NCBI GenBank assembly: GCA_034926235.1
Contig: JAYFRE010000034.1
Coordinates: 7,768 to 71,767, forward strand
From: JAYFRE01 sp034926235
GTDB taxonomy: Bacteria > Pseudomonadota > Alphaproteobacteria > Rhodospirillales > Magnetospirillaceae
DNA length: 64,000 nt
Reading direction: 5' to 3'
Position numbers and translations under genes: made by a program. Positions within the stretch are counted from its first letter, which is position 1. Each line of letters opens with the position of its first letter. The notes below the pieces were generated by a model. That model made no database searches. It was not told where the DNA came from and worked only from the letters and a program-made list of their open reading frames with translations. Below, piece by piece: positions 16,502 through 25,518 of this stretch.

Positions 16502-18286
16502 GTGCTGAAGAACACCCTTCTCCCGATTCTTTTGTCTTTTTCTGTGCTTCTGGCGCTGCCCGCCCGCGCCGACGACCCCGTGTCGCCGGACGGCGAAAAC
16601 CAGATCGCGGCGATCGATTGGGCGGCGGCCCGGCAGGGACGGCTGGCCGGGATGCCATCGGTATTGTCCCAGGCCGACGCGGATCTTTATCGCGCCATCG
16701 CCGCCGCCCAGGACAAGGGCGACTGGGCCGGCGCGGACCGGCTGATCCGCCGGCTGGACGACACCTCGCTGGTTGGCGATTTCCTGGCGCGGCGCTACCT
16801 TTCCGAAGATTACCGCCCCAGCGCCGCCGAGCTTAAAGCCTGGCTGGCCGCCTATGACGGTTCGGCGCTTGCGCCTGACATCCGCGCTTTGGCCGGACAA
16901 AAGGCCGGACGGCCGGCGAGATCGAACGCAGCGGCTCTCCAGCTTGACGAAAGCGCTGTGTGGGAGGATTTCTCGGCCCCCGTCAATACCGCCTTGCCGG
17001 CGGCGGAACAGCGCAAGGTATCGGCGTTCAAGGCGCGTTTCCGCGCCAGCTTGCGCCAAAAGGATTTCGAGCGCGCTTCGGCCCTGATCAAGGAAAGTGG
17101 CGGTCTGTCCCGCCTGTTCAGGCCGGTCGATATCGACGAGCTGAAAACCGCGTTCGCGGCGTCCCTGTTCGGAGACGGGCGCGATTCCGAGGTTTTGCAA
17201 TGGGCGGAGGCTGCGGCCGAGCGGTCGGGCGACGTTCTGCCCGAAGCGCATTGGGTTGCAGGGTTGTCCTTGTGGCGGATGGATAAGCACGCCGCCGCCG
17301 CGCGTCATTTCGAGGCCGTCGCCAATGCGCCGTCCGCCTCGCACTGGCTGTCCTCGGCCGGGGCCTATTGGGCGGCCAGGGCCAATCTGGCTGCCGGCCG
17401 GCCGGAAGTGGTCAATCACTGGCTGCATCTCGCCTCGGCCAACAGCAGCTCTTTCTACGGGTTGCTGGCGCGGCGCACGCTGGGCCAAGACATTCATTAT
17501 TCCTGGGACGCGCGACCCTTTACCGATCTCGACGGGGAAATCCTGATGCGCGTGCCTGCGGCGCGGCGCGGGCTCGCCTTGCTGCAAATCGGCGATATGG
17601 AAGGGGCCGAAGACGAACTGGCGTCCTTGGCCGACAGGGCGACCCCGTCTTTGGCCCCGTCGCTGCTGGCGCTTGCCCATGCCGCAGCCTTGCCCCGGTT
17701 GGCGCTGCGGTTGAGCGACCGGGAGGGCTATCTTTATGACGGCGCAGGGTTCCCGGTGCCCGATTGGCGTCCGCTGAACGGTTGGGCGGTGGACAAGGCC
17801 TTGATTCTGGCGATTGCGCGCCAGGAATCGGGCTTCAATCCCCGGGCCAAAAGCCCCGCCGGCGCGTTGGGACTGATGCAGTTGATGCCGGCCACCGCGC
17901 GGACGCTGGGGGTGCGGGGCAAACTGACGGATCCTGCCGTCAGCCTTGAATATGGACAGCGTTACGTCAAAAGGCTGCTGGACGATGACGGTATCCGGGG
18001 CAATCTTCTGTTCCTGGTCGCGTCCTATAATTCCGGTCCAGGCAATGTGGCGCGCTGGCTGAAGACCATCCGCCATGAAGGCGATGCGCTTTTGTTCATG
18101 GAAAGCATCCCCGCAAGGGAGACGCGCGCTTTCGTCGCCCGGGTGATGGCCAATTACTGGGTCTATCGCAGCTTGCTGGGACAGTCCTCGCCGTCCCTGG
18201 CGTCGCTTGCCTCCGGCGAATGGCCGGTCTATGACGGGGCAGCCTCGCGTCTTTCTTCCCTGGCGCCTTCCCGCGGCGCGTACTGA
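16502..18286 (+). CDS. Soluble lytic murein transglycosylase (SLT domain)
   Basis: 594-aa periplasmic enzyme that cleaves peptidoglycan glycan strands. The GTG at 16502 follows an AAGGAAGG ribosome site and gives the signal peptide MLKNTLLPILLSFSVLLALP with ARADD at the cleavage site. The large central region is alpha-helical and Slt70-like (it forms a helical ring in the family). The C-terminal SLT domain has the catalytic Glu442 in ARQESGFNPRAKSPAG, then LGLMQLMPATARTLG and ASYNSGPGNVARW. It ends with the family phrase VMANYWVYRSLLG. Confidence 0.92.
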   Translation: MLKNTLLPILLSFSVLLALPARADDPVSPDGENQIAAIDWAAARQGRLAGMPSVLSQADADLYRAIAAAQDKGDWAGADRLIRRLDDTSLVGDFLARRYLSEDYRPSAAELKAWLAAYDGSALAPDIRALAGQKAGRPARSNAAALQLDESAVWEDFSAPVNTALPAAEQRKVSAFKARFRASLRQKDFERASALIKESGGLSRLFRPVDIDELKTAFAASLFGDGRDSEVLQWAEAAAERSGDVLPEAHWVAGLSLWRMDKHAAAARHFEAVANAPSASHWLSSAGAYWAARANLAAGRPEVVNHWLHLASANSSSFYGLLARRTLGQDIHYSWDARPFTDLDGEILMRVPAARRGLALLQIGDMEGAEDELASLADRATPSLAPSLLALAHAAALPRLALRLSDREGYLYDGAGFPVPDWRPLNGWAVDKALILAIARQESGFNPRAKSPAGALGLMQLMPATARTLGVRGKLTDPAVSLEYGQRYVKRLLDDDGIRGNLLFLVASYNSGPGNVARWLKTIRHEGDALLFMESIPARETRAFVARVMANYWVYRSLLGQSSPSLASLASGEWPVYDGAASRLSSLAPSRGAY

Positions 18287-18333
18287 TTTCAATTCCGTTC
18301 CGAAAAGCTGGCGGGGCGCGTCTGGTGGGGCGC

Positions 18334-18378
18334 TCCGGGCGGGCGGCTTTGCGCGCCGCCCGGATAGGGGTTTCCTTT
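18334..18378. terminator. GC-rich hairpin between convergent genes
   Basis: Inverted repeat TCCGGGCGG (18334-18342) / CCGCCCGGA (18356-18364), followed on the plus strand by GGGGTTTCCTTTT. It lies between the convergent transglycosylase and SYLF genes and could serve the plus-strand transcript. Confidence 0.5.
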
Positions 18379-18380
18379 TG

Positions 18381-19058
18381 TCAGCGGCTCAGCATCTCGC
18401 GCAAGGCATCGGCGTTGGGATTGGAAACCTGACCGTCCAGGACGATGGCCTTGGCGGCGACGTTCTGGCCGTAATAAACGGCATTCCAGGATTCGCGGGG
18501 CGCTACGCTGGTGCCTTCGAGCGACACCCCGCCGTAAAGCCCTACCCCGCTTAAGGCGAAGGCGAGGATGTCTGCTCCCATGGCCGAGGTGCTCGATCCG
18601 CCGATGCCTGCGCCGACGACGAAGAAGGTCACGCCGGCATCGGCCCCGAATTTGAACTGGTCGTTCATCATCGCCTGGAGCCCCTTGTCGGTCATGATGA
18701 TGAACAGGATGGAACTGCCCGCCGCGCCGATCTGAAGCCCCAGGCTGCCGCCCGACATGGTGTAGAAGGCCGGATAGCTCCACGACCCGTCCGCGCGGCG
18801 GACGAGCAGGACGCCGTTGCCATATTGGCCGCCCAGAATGAACCCGGCCTTGAACAGGGTGGGAACGATCAAGGCGCCTTTGGCGGCGTTGAGGCGCGGC
18901 TGGAAGTCTTTCTGGAAGTTTTTGTCCTTTTTCATGCGTTCCAATGTCGTCAGTGCGGTGTTGACCACCTGCTGCTGGTCCTGCTGCGCGCGGGCGGGCA
19001 GGGAGGAGACGCCCAGGCCGGACAGGATCAGAAGAAAGAGGACGAGGGCTTTTTTCAT
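18381..19058 (-). CDS. SYLF-domain (Ysc84-like) exported protein
   Basis: 225 aa with a signal peptide (MKKALVLFLLILSGLGVSSL, cleavage near ARA-QQ). The remainder matches the Ysc84/SYLF lipid-binding fold: KGALIVPTLFKAGFILGGQY, a Gly-rich stretch with FYTMSGGSLGLQIGA, and SLEGTSVAPRESWNAVYYG. Bacterial members are exported and their role is not settled; eukaryotic ones bind phosphoinositides. The C-terminal NPNADALREMLSR is typical of the family. It is likely transcribed alone. Confidence 0.82.
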   Translation of the reverse strand: MKKALVLFLLILSGLGVSSLPARAQQDQQQVVNTALTTLERMKKDKNFQKDFQPRLNAAKGALIVPTLFKAGFILGGQYGNGVLLVRRADGSWSYPAFYTMSGGSLGLQIGAAGSSILFIIMTDKGLQAMMNDQFKFGADAGVTFFVVGAGIGGSSTSAMGADILAFALSGVGLYGGVSLEGTSVAPRESWNAVYYGQNVAAKAIVLDGQVSNPNADALREMLSR

Positions 19059-19338
19059 CGGCTGGTTCCTTGAAGATGCTTGGCGCTAAGGCGCGCGCCG
19101 GTGTCGGGACGCGGCGTTTTTATGATGAACGGAAAAATAAGGCGTCAGGAAGGCCGGAACGGCGAAGCCGGATCGTGGGCGTTGTGGTTGGATTCGCGGC
19201 GGTCATTGGGTCTTCCTCACGCAATCCCCCTACCTTGAGCCCAAGATTAATGACCGGTTCGATTTCAGGCAACCCGCCCTCATGGCGGGGGTGATTCCGG
19301 CCCGGTCCGTTTTTCCCCGTTTTTTTGCCGAAAAACAT
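19059..19338. other. Intergenic stretch with no supported gene
   Basis: Between the SYLF gene and the tRNA promoter I see no coding sequence. The only structure of note is a small hairpin CCCGCC-ctcat-GGCGGG at 19273-19289. Confidence 0.5.
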
Positions 19339-19367
19339 TTGACATCAGAAGCGGCTATCAGTATCCC
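19339..19367 (+). promoter_or_regulatory. Promoter of tRNA-Leu
   Basis: A perfect -35 TTGACA (19339-19344) and a -10-like TATCCC (19362-19367) are separated by 17 bp, about 46 bases before the tRNA. This is the best match to a sigma-70 promoter in the gap. Confidence 0.6.
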
Positions 19368-19413
19368 TTGCCGCCTCGGGACGCCCTGATTTCGGGTGTG
19401 CCGCTGCCCCTAA

Positions 19414-19500
19414 GCCCAGGTGGCGGAATTGGTAGACGCGCTAGATTCAGGTTCTAGTGGCTGCAAGGTCGTGGAAGTTCGAGTCTTCTCCTGGGCACCA
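19414..19500 (+). tRNA. tRNA-Leu (anticodon CAG)
   Basis: An 87-base tRNA with a long variable arm, as in class II tRNAs. The acceptor arms GCCCAGG and CCTGGGC pair, followed by A and an encoded CCA. The anticodon stem is CTAGA/TCTAG around loop TTCAGGT, giving anticodon CAG at 19448-19450. The T arm contains GTTCGAGTC. The D loop has the usual GG pair (ATTGGTAGAC). Confidence 0.97.
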
Positions 19501-19504
19501 ACGT

Positions 19505-19542
19505 CTCATCCTCCTGGCGGATGAGGGATCGAAAAATCCCTC
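19505..19542 (+). other. Two mutually exclusive hairpins after tRNA-Leu
   Basis: CTCATCC (19505-19511) can pair with GGATGAG (19519-19525). Alternatively GAGGGAT (19523-19529) can pair with ATCCCTC (19536-19542). The two share GAG and cannot both form. No U-run follows. This may be a tRNA 3' processing or termination region. Confidence 0.4.
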
Positions 19543-19620
19543 GGGCTCCGCCGGAGGAGGACGGCGGCGGCAACCGGAACGGGACGCCGCTTCTGACCCG
19601 CCTGGCGCGAAAGATACCCC

Positions 19621-20232
19621 ATGACGACGTTCTATCATCGCGGTGATTTACCGGCTGGTCTCGATTTCGGGACGTCCGTCGCTATCGATACCGAAACCAT
19701 GGGGTTGGACCTCAACCGGGACCGGTTGTGCGTGGTCCAGCTTTCGGCCGGAGACGGGACGGCCCATCTGGTTCATTTCCCCGACCGCAATTATGCCGCG
19801 CCCAATCTGCGCCGCCTGCTGGCCGACGAATCGGTCGCCAAGCTGTTCCATTTCGGACGGTTCGATCTGGCGATGATCCTGCGTCATTTCGGCATTAGCT
19901 GCCGGCCGGTCTATTGCACCAAGATCGCCAGCCGCCTGGTCCGCACCAATACCGACAGCCACAGCCTGAGGGAGCTTTGCGCGACCATGCTGGGCGTGGA
20001 TCTGTCGAAAAAGCAGCAGACCTCGGATTGGGGGGCCGATGAACTGACCCCGGAGCAGATCTCTTATGCCGCTTCGGACGTGCTTTATCTGCACGCGCTG
20101 AAGAAAAAGCTGGATGCGCTTCTCGTGCGCGAGGGGCGGATGGATCTTGCCCAGGCCTGTTTTTCCTTTCTGCCGGTGCGCGCCGCCCTCGATCTGGCCG
20201 GCTGGCCGGATCAGGACATTTTCTCCCACTAA
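19621..20232 (+). CDS. rnd: Short RNase D-like 3'-5' exonuclease
   Basis: 203-aa DEDDy-type exonuclease. The four acidic ligands are visible: Asp23 and Glu25 in AIDTETMG, Asp82 in HFGRFDLAM, and Asp153 with Tyr149 in SYAASDVLYL. It lacks the C-terminal HRDC domains of E. coli RNase D, which is usual for the short alphaproteobacterial form. Its position just after a tRNA gene fits a role in RNA 3' trimming, but this is only context. The DNA-versus-RNA substrate is not shown by the sequence. Confidence 0.85.
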   Translation: MTTFYHRGDLPAGLDFGTSVAIDTETMGLDLNRDRLCVVQLSAGDGTAHLVHFPDRNYAAPNLRRLLADESVAKLFHFGRFDLAMILRHFGISCRPVYCTKIASRLVRTNTDSHSLRELCATMLGVDLSKKQQTSDWGADELTPEQISYAASDVLYLHALKKKLDALLVREGRMDLAQACFSFLPVRAALDLAGWPDQDIFSH

Positions 20233-20337
20233 AGCCGGGGTCGTTTCCGGCTTCGTCCGTTATGGTGCCGACATGTTCCCAGCCGACAAGGCGGGCGTTC
20301 AGTCCTTTTCCTTTTCGTCTGCCCGCGATGCGCGGGC
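20232..20337 (+). other. Hairpins ahead of the hyf/Ehr operon
   Basis: AAGCCGG / CCGGCTT (20232-20238 and 20247-20253) lies at the end of the exonuclease gene. GCCCGCG-atg-CGCGGGC (20321-20337) lies 58 bases before hyfB. No convincing promoter was found in the 162-base gap. Confidence 0.35.
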
Positions 20338-20394
20338 GGCGGCGGGGAAAGGCCGGCGCACCGTTCCGTCCGCGGGGATGGCGATGAGGCAACC

Positions 20395-22407
20395 ATGATC
20401 GCCGCCGCCGCCCTCTGCGCCTTACTGTTGCTGGGGCTGGCCGCGATCCCGCTGGGGCGGAGCGAACGGGGACAGCGCATCGTCTATGCCGCCACGGCTG
20501 CGGCGGCGTTGGCCTTGATCATCGATGGCATGCACCATCTCTCCTGGCCGGGACAAGAGGCTCCGTCCATCGTCCTGCCGCTGTTCGGCCTGCCCTGGAT
20601 GGGTTTGCATTTCCGCATCGACGCGCTGTCGGCCTTTTTCCTGGTGGCGATCAATGTGCCGTCCTTCCTGGCGTCGATCTATGGGATCGGCTATGGCGGC
20701 CATGCCCCGGAACCGCGCCGGATCCTGCCTTTCTTTCCCTTGTTCCTGTTCGGCATGAACGGGGTGCTCGTCGCCGACGACGCCTTCGCCTTCCTGGTGT
20801 CGTGGGAATTCATGTCGCTGTCTTCCTGGCTGCTGGTTCTGTCCAATCACCGCGATCCGGAATGCCGCCGTGCCGGGACCGTCTATCTGATCATGGCGAT
20901 GTTCGGGACCTTCTGCCTTTTGCCGGCATTCGGTCTGATGGCGGGCTCCGCCGGGGCCTATGATTTCGCGTCGATGCGCGCCGCGTCCCTGTCCGGTTCG
21001 GTCACCGCCATGGTGGTGGCGCTGACTCTGCTGGGGGCCGGGTCCAAGGCCGGCATAGCGCCGTTGCACGCCTGGCTGCCCATCGCCCATCCGGCGGCGC
21101 CGTCCCATGTGTCGGCCCTGATGTCGGGGGTGATGACCAAGGTCGCCATCTACGGAATCATCCGGGTGCTGTTCGATCTTTCGGGCGAAATCGGCTGGGC
21201 CTGGGGGTTCGTGATGATGGTGGTCGGCGCGCTGACGGCGGTGCTGGGCATCCTGTACGCGCTGATGCAGACGGACCTTAAAAAGCTTCTGGCCTATTCG
21301 ACGGTCGAGAATGTCGGCGTGATCACCATCGCCCTCGGCCTTGCCGCCGCGTTCCGGGGGCATGGGGCCCTGTCGCTGTCGGCGTTGGCCCTGGTCGCGG
21401 CCCTTTACCATGTTGTCAGCCATTCTTTGTTCAAGTCGCTTTTATTTCTGGGCGCTGGCGCGGTCCAGATGGCGACCGGCGAACGCGAGCTCGATCGGTT
21501 GGGCGGGTTGCTGAAGGTAATGCCGGCGACGGGGTTCTGTTTCCTGATCGGGGCTGCGGCCATTTCTTCGCTGCCGCCCTTGAACGGGTTCGTCTCGGAA
21601 TGGCTGGTGCTGCAAACCCTGTTCAAGGGACCGACCGTGCCTCATTGGGCGATGCGCTTCGGCGTGCCGGTGGTCGGGGTGGCGATCGCCTTGTCGGCGG
21701 CCTTGTCCGCCGTGTGCTTCGTGCGCGTTTTTGGCGTCGCTTTTCTGGGTCGGCCGCGGAGCGACGCCGCCCGCAACGCCGCCGAAGTGGGGCTGCCGAT
21801 GCGCGCCGCCATGGCGATCCCGGCTTTCCTGTGCCTGTGCCTGGGCGTGGTGCCGGTGATGGTGACGACCGGAATCGCCACCGTGGTCGAGCCTTTGGCC
21901 CAAGTCGAGGTATCCACGGCGGCTCTGGGCTGGCCGTGGCTTAGTCCGATCAGCGCCACCGCCGGTTCCTATTCGGCCACCATGGTGTTGATCACCGGTG
22001 CGGTGCTGTTCATGGTCGCCGTGTTCGTCGTACACCGGTTCGGCACCAGACGGACCCGTATCGCGCCGATCTGGGATTGCGGCCATGCCGAGGACAACGC
22101 GCAGGCGCAATATTCGGCGGAAAGCGTATCCCAGCCTTTGCGCCGCGTTTTCGGCAGCCTGGCCTTCGCCGCCCGCGAACAGGTGGAAATGCCGCCGCCC
22201 GGTTCGACCGCGCCGGCGCGTTTCTCGCTGTCGATGATCGATCCGATCTGGGACGGGCTTTACCGCCGGGTCGTCCAGGTCACGCTGCGCATCGCGGATT
22301 TCTTCAGCCGCACGCAATTCCTGACCATCCGCCAATATCTTCTGATGATGTTCGCGACCTTGGTGATTCTGTTGTTGGTCGTTGCGGTGAGGCAGCAATG
22401 GTCCTGA
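20395..22407 (+). CDS. hyfB: Ehr/hydrogenase-4-like antiporter subunit HyfB
   Basis: 670-aa polytopic membrane protein of the NuoL/NuoM/MrpA proton-channel family, first gene of the Ehr operon. Proton-path sequences include GSKAGIAPLHAWLP and KKLLAYSTVENVGVI with their conserved Lys and His. The C-terminal extension of about 150 residues carries PIWDCGHAEDNAQAQYSAES, typical of HyfB/HycC. The protein should pump or conduct protons or Na+ as part of an inner-membrane complex with HyfC, E, F, G and I. Its stop overlaps hyfC by 10 bases, so the genes are co-translated. Confidence 0.9.
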   Translation: MIAAAALCALLLLGLAAIPLGRSERGQRIVYAATAAAALALIIDGMHHLSWPGQEAPSIVLPLFGLPWMGLHFRIDALSAFFLVAINVPSFLASIYGIGYGGHAPEPRRILPFFPLFLFGMNGVLVADDAFAFLVSWEFMSLSSWLLVLSNHRDPECRRAGTVYLIMAMFGTFCLLPAFGLMAGSAGAYDFASMRAASLSGSVTAMVVALTLLGAGSKAGIAPLHAWLPIAHPAAPSHVSALMSGVMTKVAIYGIIRVLFDLSGEIGWAWGFVMMVVGALTAVLGILYALMQTDLKKLLAYSTVENVGVITIALGLAAAFRGHGALSLSALALVAALYHVVSHSLFKSLLFLGAGAVQMATGERELDRLGGLLKVMPATGFCFLIGAAAISSLPPLNGFVSEWLVLQTLFKGPTVPHWAMRFGVPVVGVAIALSAALSAVCFVRVFGVAFLGRPRSDAARNAAEVGLPMRAAMAIPAFLCLCLGVVPVMVTTGIATVVEPLAQVEVSTAALGWPWLSPISATAGSYSATMVLITGAVLFMVAVFVVHRFGTRRTRIAPIWDCGHAEDNAQAQYSAESVSQPLRRVFGSLAFAAREQVEMPPPGSTAPARFSLSMIDPIWDGLYRRVVQVTLRIADFFSRTQFLTIRQYLLMMFATLVILLLVVAVRQQWS

Positions 22408-23351
22408 CGCCGTTTCTGTGGGGCATCCTGCACACGATCCTGGTCGTCGCCATGGCGCCGCTGATCACCGGCATCACGCGGCTGACCAAGGCGCGGCTTC
22501 AGGGGCGGCCGGGCGCATCCGTCTTTCAGCCCTATCGCGACCTTTTGCGCCTGCTGCGCAAAGAGGCGCTGGTGCCCGAATCGGCATCGCCCTTGTTCCG
22601 GTACGCGCCCTATCTGGTCTTTGTTTCGGTCTGGCTGGCCGCGACCATCATGCCGACCTTCACCACCGACATGGTGCTGACCCCTGCCGCCGACTTGATC
22701 GCGCTGGTGGCTCTTTTGGGTGTGGCCCGGTTCATGACGGCGCTGGCCGGTATGGATGCCGGCACGGCTTTCGGCGGACTGGGCGCGTCGCGTGAGATGT
22801 TCATCGCCTCGCTGGGTGAACCGGCGATGCTGATGGTTACCTTCACCATGTCGCTTCTGGCCCATACCACGGCCCCGGCCAACATGGCCGAATTCGTGAT
22901 GTCGGGTCATGCCGGGCTATCGGTTTCGATCGGTTTGTCGCTGGGGGCGATGGTGATGGTGGCGATCGCCGAATCGGGGCGGATTCCGATCGACAATCCC
23001 GCGACTCATCTGGAATTGACCATGGTGCATGAGGCGATGGTGCTGGAATATTCCGGCCGTCATCTGGCGCTGATGGACGCGGCGGCGATGGTGCGGCTTT
23101 TGCTGTTCATGTCGATCATCGCCTGCCTATTCCTGCCGTGGGGCCTGGCGGGTCCGAACAGCGGGCCCGGAGCCGTGCTGCTGAGCTTTGCGGCCTGGGC
23201 GGCCAAGGTCTGCATTATGGCGGTGATCCTGGGCGTTTTCGAGACGACGATCGCCAAGATGCGCCTGTTCCGGGTGTCCGATTTTCTGGGCGGCGCGTTG
23301 CTGCTGGCTTTGCTCGGCACCATTTTCCTCTATGTGTCCGAGGCGGTGTGA
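22398..23351 (+). CDS. hyfC: Ehr/hydrogenase-4-like membrane subunit HyfC (NuoH-like)
   Basis: 317-aa membrane protein equivalent to NuoH/HycD, the subunit that links the soluble redox arm to the membrane domain. Seen are LTKARLQGRPGASVFQPYRD (cytoplasmic loop) and AIAESGRIPIDNPATHLELT with MVHEAMVLEYSGR, the acidic loop of the quinone/NiFe-side chamber. The ATG at 22398 lies inside the end of hyfB. Seven to eight hydrophobic segments are visible. Its stop is 5 bases before hyfE. Confidence 0.9.
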   Translation: MVLTPFLWGILHTILVVAMAPLITGITRLTKARLQGRPGASVFQPYRDLLRLLRKEALVPESASPLFRYAPYLVFVSVWLAATIMPTFTTDMVLTPAADLIALVALLGVARFMTALAGMDAGTAFGGLGASREMFIASLGEPAMLMVTFTMSLLAHTTAPANMAEFVMSGHAGLSVSIGLSLGAMVMVAIAESGRIPIDNPATHLELTMVHEAMVLEYSGRHLALMDAAAMVRLLLFMSIIACLFLPWGLAGPNSGPGAVLLSFAAWAAKVCIMAVILGVFETTIAKMRLFRVSDFLGGALLLALLGTIFLYVSEAV

Positions 23352-23356
23352 CGGCG

Positions 23357-24028
23357 ATGGAAAATAACGCGCCTCTCGCCTACGACATCGCGCATCTGAT
23401 CGGTGCGATCGTGCTGATGATGGGATTCGGGCTGCTTTATCAGCGCCGCCTGTTCGCTGTGATCCGCATCTATTCGATCCAGGCGATGGCGCTGGCCGCC
23501 GCCGCCGCATGGCAGGCCCATATCCAGGATGCGCCGCACCTTTACCTCACTGCCGGCGTGGCCCTGGTGTTCAAGGGAATGATCGTGCCGTTCGCGCTGA
23601 CCTGGCTGGTCCGGCGGCTGGGGATTCACAGGACGGTCGAAACCGCGCTTGGCATCGGTCCTACCATGGTGGCAGGGGTGGGGCTGGTGGCGCTGTCGAT
23701 TCTGCTGGTCCTGCCGGTGACGGAAACGGCGACGGCGTTGACGCGCGAGATTCTGGCCCTGGCCATGTCGGTGGTGCTGCTGGGGCTGCTGATGATGATC
23801 ACCCGCAGCAATGCGGTCAGCCAGGTGATCGGTTTCATGGCGTTGGAAAACGGCTTGATCCTGGCTGCCGTCAGCGCCAAGGGCATGCCGTTGGTGGTCG
23901 AGATTTCGGTGGCGTTTTCGGTCCTGGTGGCGATGGTGCTGTTCGGCATCTTCTTTTTCCGCATCCGCGAACGGTTCGACACCCTGGATCTGGCTTATCT
24001 CGAAACCTTCCGGGGAGAGCGGCAATGA
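23357..24028 (+). CDS. hyfE: Ehr/hydrogenase-4-like membrane subunit HyfE (NuoK-like)
   Basis: 223-aa membrane protein. The C-terminal half resembles NuoK (SNAVSQVIGFMALENGLILA, then VLVAMVLFGIFFFRIRERFD); the N-terminal half adds extra helices, as in HyfE. A GTG three codons upstream is an alternative start. It overlaps hyfF by the ATGA at 24025-24028. It is part of the membrane arm and has no cofactor motif. Confidence 0.88.
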   Translation: MENNAPLAYDIAHLIGAIVLMMGFGLLYQRRLFAVIRIYSIQAMALAAAAAWQAHIQDAPHLYLTAGVALVFKGMIVPFALTWLVRRLGIHRTVETALGIGPTMVAGVGLVALSILLVLPVTETATALTREILALAMSVVLLGLLMMITRSNAVSQVIGFMALENGLILAAVSAKGMPLVVEISVAFSVLVAMVLFGIFFFRIRERFDTLDLAYLETFRGERQ

Positions 24029-25518
24029 CAGACCTTCTGACGGGTCTCGATTCCGCAGATACCCTGTTCCTGGTTCTGGGGCTGCCGCTGGCGGGCGCAT
24101 TTTTCCTGGCGCTTGTGCCCAGCTGGCGGGTTGCCGCCTGGATCAACAGCGCGATTTCGGCCGGATCCTTTGCGGCCTCGCTGCGGTTGTTCAGCGTGCG
24201 CCCCACCGCCGGGCCGATTCTGTTCATCGACGATTTCAACATCTATCTGGTGGTGTTGACCGCCTTCGTTGGGTTCACCGCATCGCTGTTTTCGACCGCC
24301 TATATCGGCCGCGAAATCCGGGTGCGCCATATGGCGATGTCCCAGCTTCGCTTCTATCACGCCATGTATCAGGGCTTCATGTTCACCATGCTGCTGGCCC
24401 TGTCCGCCAATAATATCGGCGTGCTGTGGGTGGCGGTCGAAGCGGCGACTTTGACCACGGTGCTGATGGTTAGCCTTTATCGCAGCCGCCCGGCGATCGA
24501 GGCGGCCTGGAAATATTTCATTTTGTGCAGTGTCGGCATCGGGCTGGCCCTGTTCGGAACGGTGCTGGTCTATCTGGCGGCGCAACCGGCGATGGGCGAG
24601 GGCGAAGCGGCGATGCGCTGGACGCTGATGATCGGTCGGGCGTCCGAATTCCAGCCCGAACTGGTCAGTCTGGCCTTTGTCTTCCTGCTGGTCGGCTACG
24701 GCACCAAGGTTGGCTTGGCGCCGCTGCATGCGTGGCTGCCGGACGCTCACGCAGAAGGGCCGACGCCGATTTCGGCGATCCTGTCGGGGCTGCTGCTCAA
24801 TGTCGCCCTTTATGCGGTCTTGCGCTTCAAGATGCTGCTGTCGGCAAACGAACAGGCGTTGCAGCCGGGTCCGCTGATGATCGGCATGGGCTGTTCGTCG
24901 GTGCTGCTGGCCTCCTTCATGCTGTACCGCCGCGGCGACATCAAACGCCTGTTCGCCTATAGCTCGATCGAGCATATGGGCATCATGACCTTTGCCTTCG
25001 GCATCGGCGGGCCGCTCGCCAATTTTGCCGGGCTGATGCATATGACCATGCACAGCCTGGTCAAATCGGCGATCTTTTTCGCCGTGGGCTTCATCACTCA
25101 GGCTGCCGGCACGCAAAGGATGCGCGACATCAGGGGGCTGACCGCCAGCGCGCCGGTCCTGGGTTGGAGCTTCGTCGTGGCGGTGGTGGCCATTGCCGGG
25201 CTGCCGCCGATGGGCGTGTTCATGAGCGAATTCCTGGTCATCAGTTCGACCTTTGCCGTGGCTCCTTTGCTGGCGATCCCGGTGCTGGTCGGTCTGCTGG
25301 TCGCCTTCGGCGCGTTGGTGATGCGGCTGCAAGGGCTGGCTTTCGGCGAACCGTCGCGCTTGACCGGATGGGACGTGCATAAACGGCCCGGCTGGCTCGC
25401 CTTGACGCTGGGTTACGGCCCGCTGATGGCTCATCTCCTGCTGGCGCTGATTGCGGGTCTCTATTTGCCGCCGCCGCTGGTCGCCTGGTTCCAATCGGTG
25501 GCGAGGCTGCTGGGATGA
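24025..25518 (+). CDS. hyfF: Ehr/hydrogenase-4-like antiporter subunit HyfF
   Basis: 497-aa second NuoL/M/N-type channel subunit. Key stretches are GYGTKVGLAPLHAWLPDAHA with the conserved Lys, EGPTPISAILSGLLLNVALY, and DIKRLFAYSSIEHMGIM. Together with HyfB it gives the complex two antiporter-like modules. HyfD, the third in E. coli hydrogenase 4, is absent. Translation is coupled to hyfE and, by an ATGA overlap at 25515-25518, to hyfG. Confidence 0.9.
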   Translation: MTDLLTGLDSADTLFLVLGLPLAGAFFLALVPSWRVAAWINSAISAGSFAASLRLFSVRPTAGPILFIDDFNIYLVVLTAFVGFTASLFSTAYIGREIRVRHMAMSQLRFYHAMYQGFMFTMLLALSANNIGVLWVAVEAATLTTVLMVSLYRSRPAIEAAWKYFILCSVGIGLALFGTVLVYLAAQPAMGEGEAAMRWTLMIGRASEFQPELVSLAFVFLLVGYGTKVGLAPLHAWLPDAHAEGPTPISAILSGLLLNVALYAVLRFKMLLSANEQALQPGPLMIGMGCSSVLLASFMLYRRGDIKRLFAYSSIEHMGIMTFAFGIGGPLANFAGLMHMTMHSLVKSAIFFAVGFITQAAGTQRMRDIRGLTASAPVLGWSFVVAVVAIAGLPPMGVFMSEFLVISSTFAVAPLLAIPVLVGLLVAFGALVMRLQGLAFGEPSRLTGWDVHKRPGWLALTLGYGPLMAHLLLALIAGLYLPPPLVAWFQSVARLLG

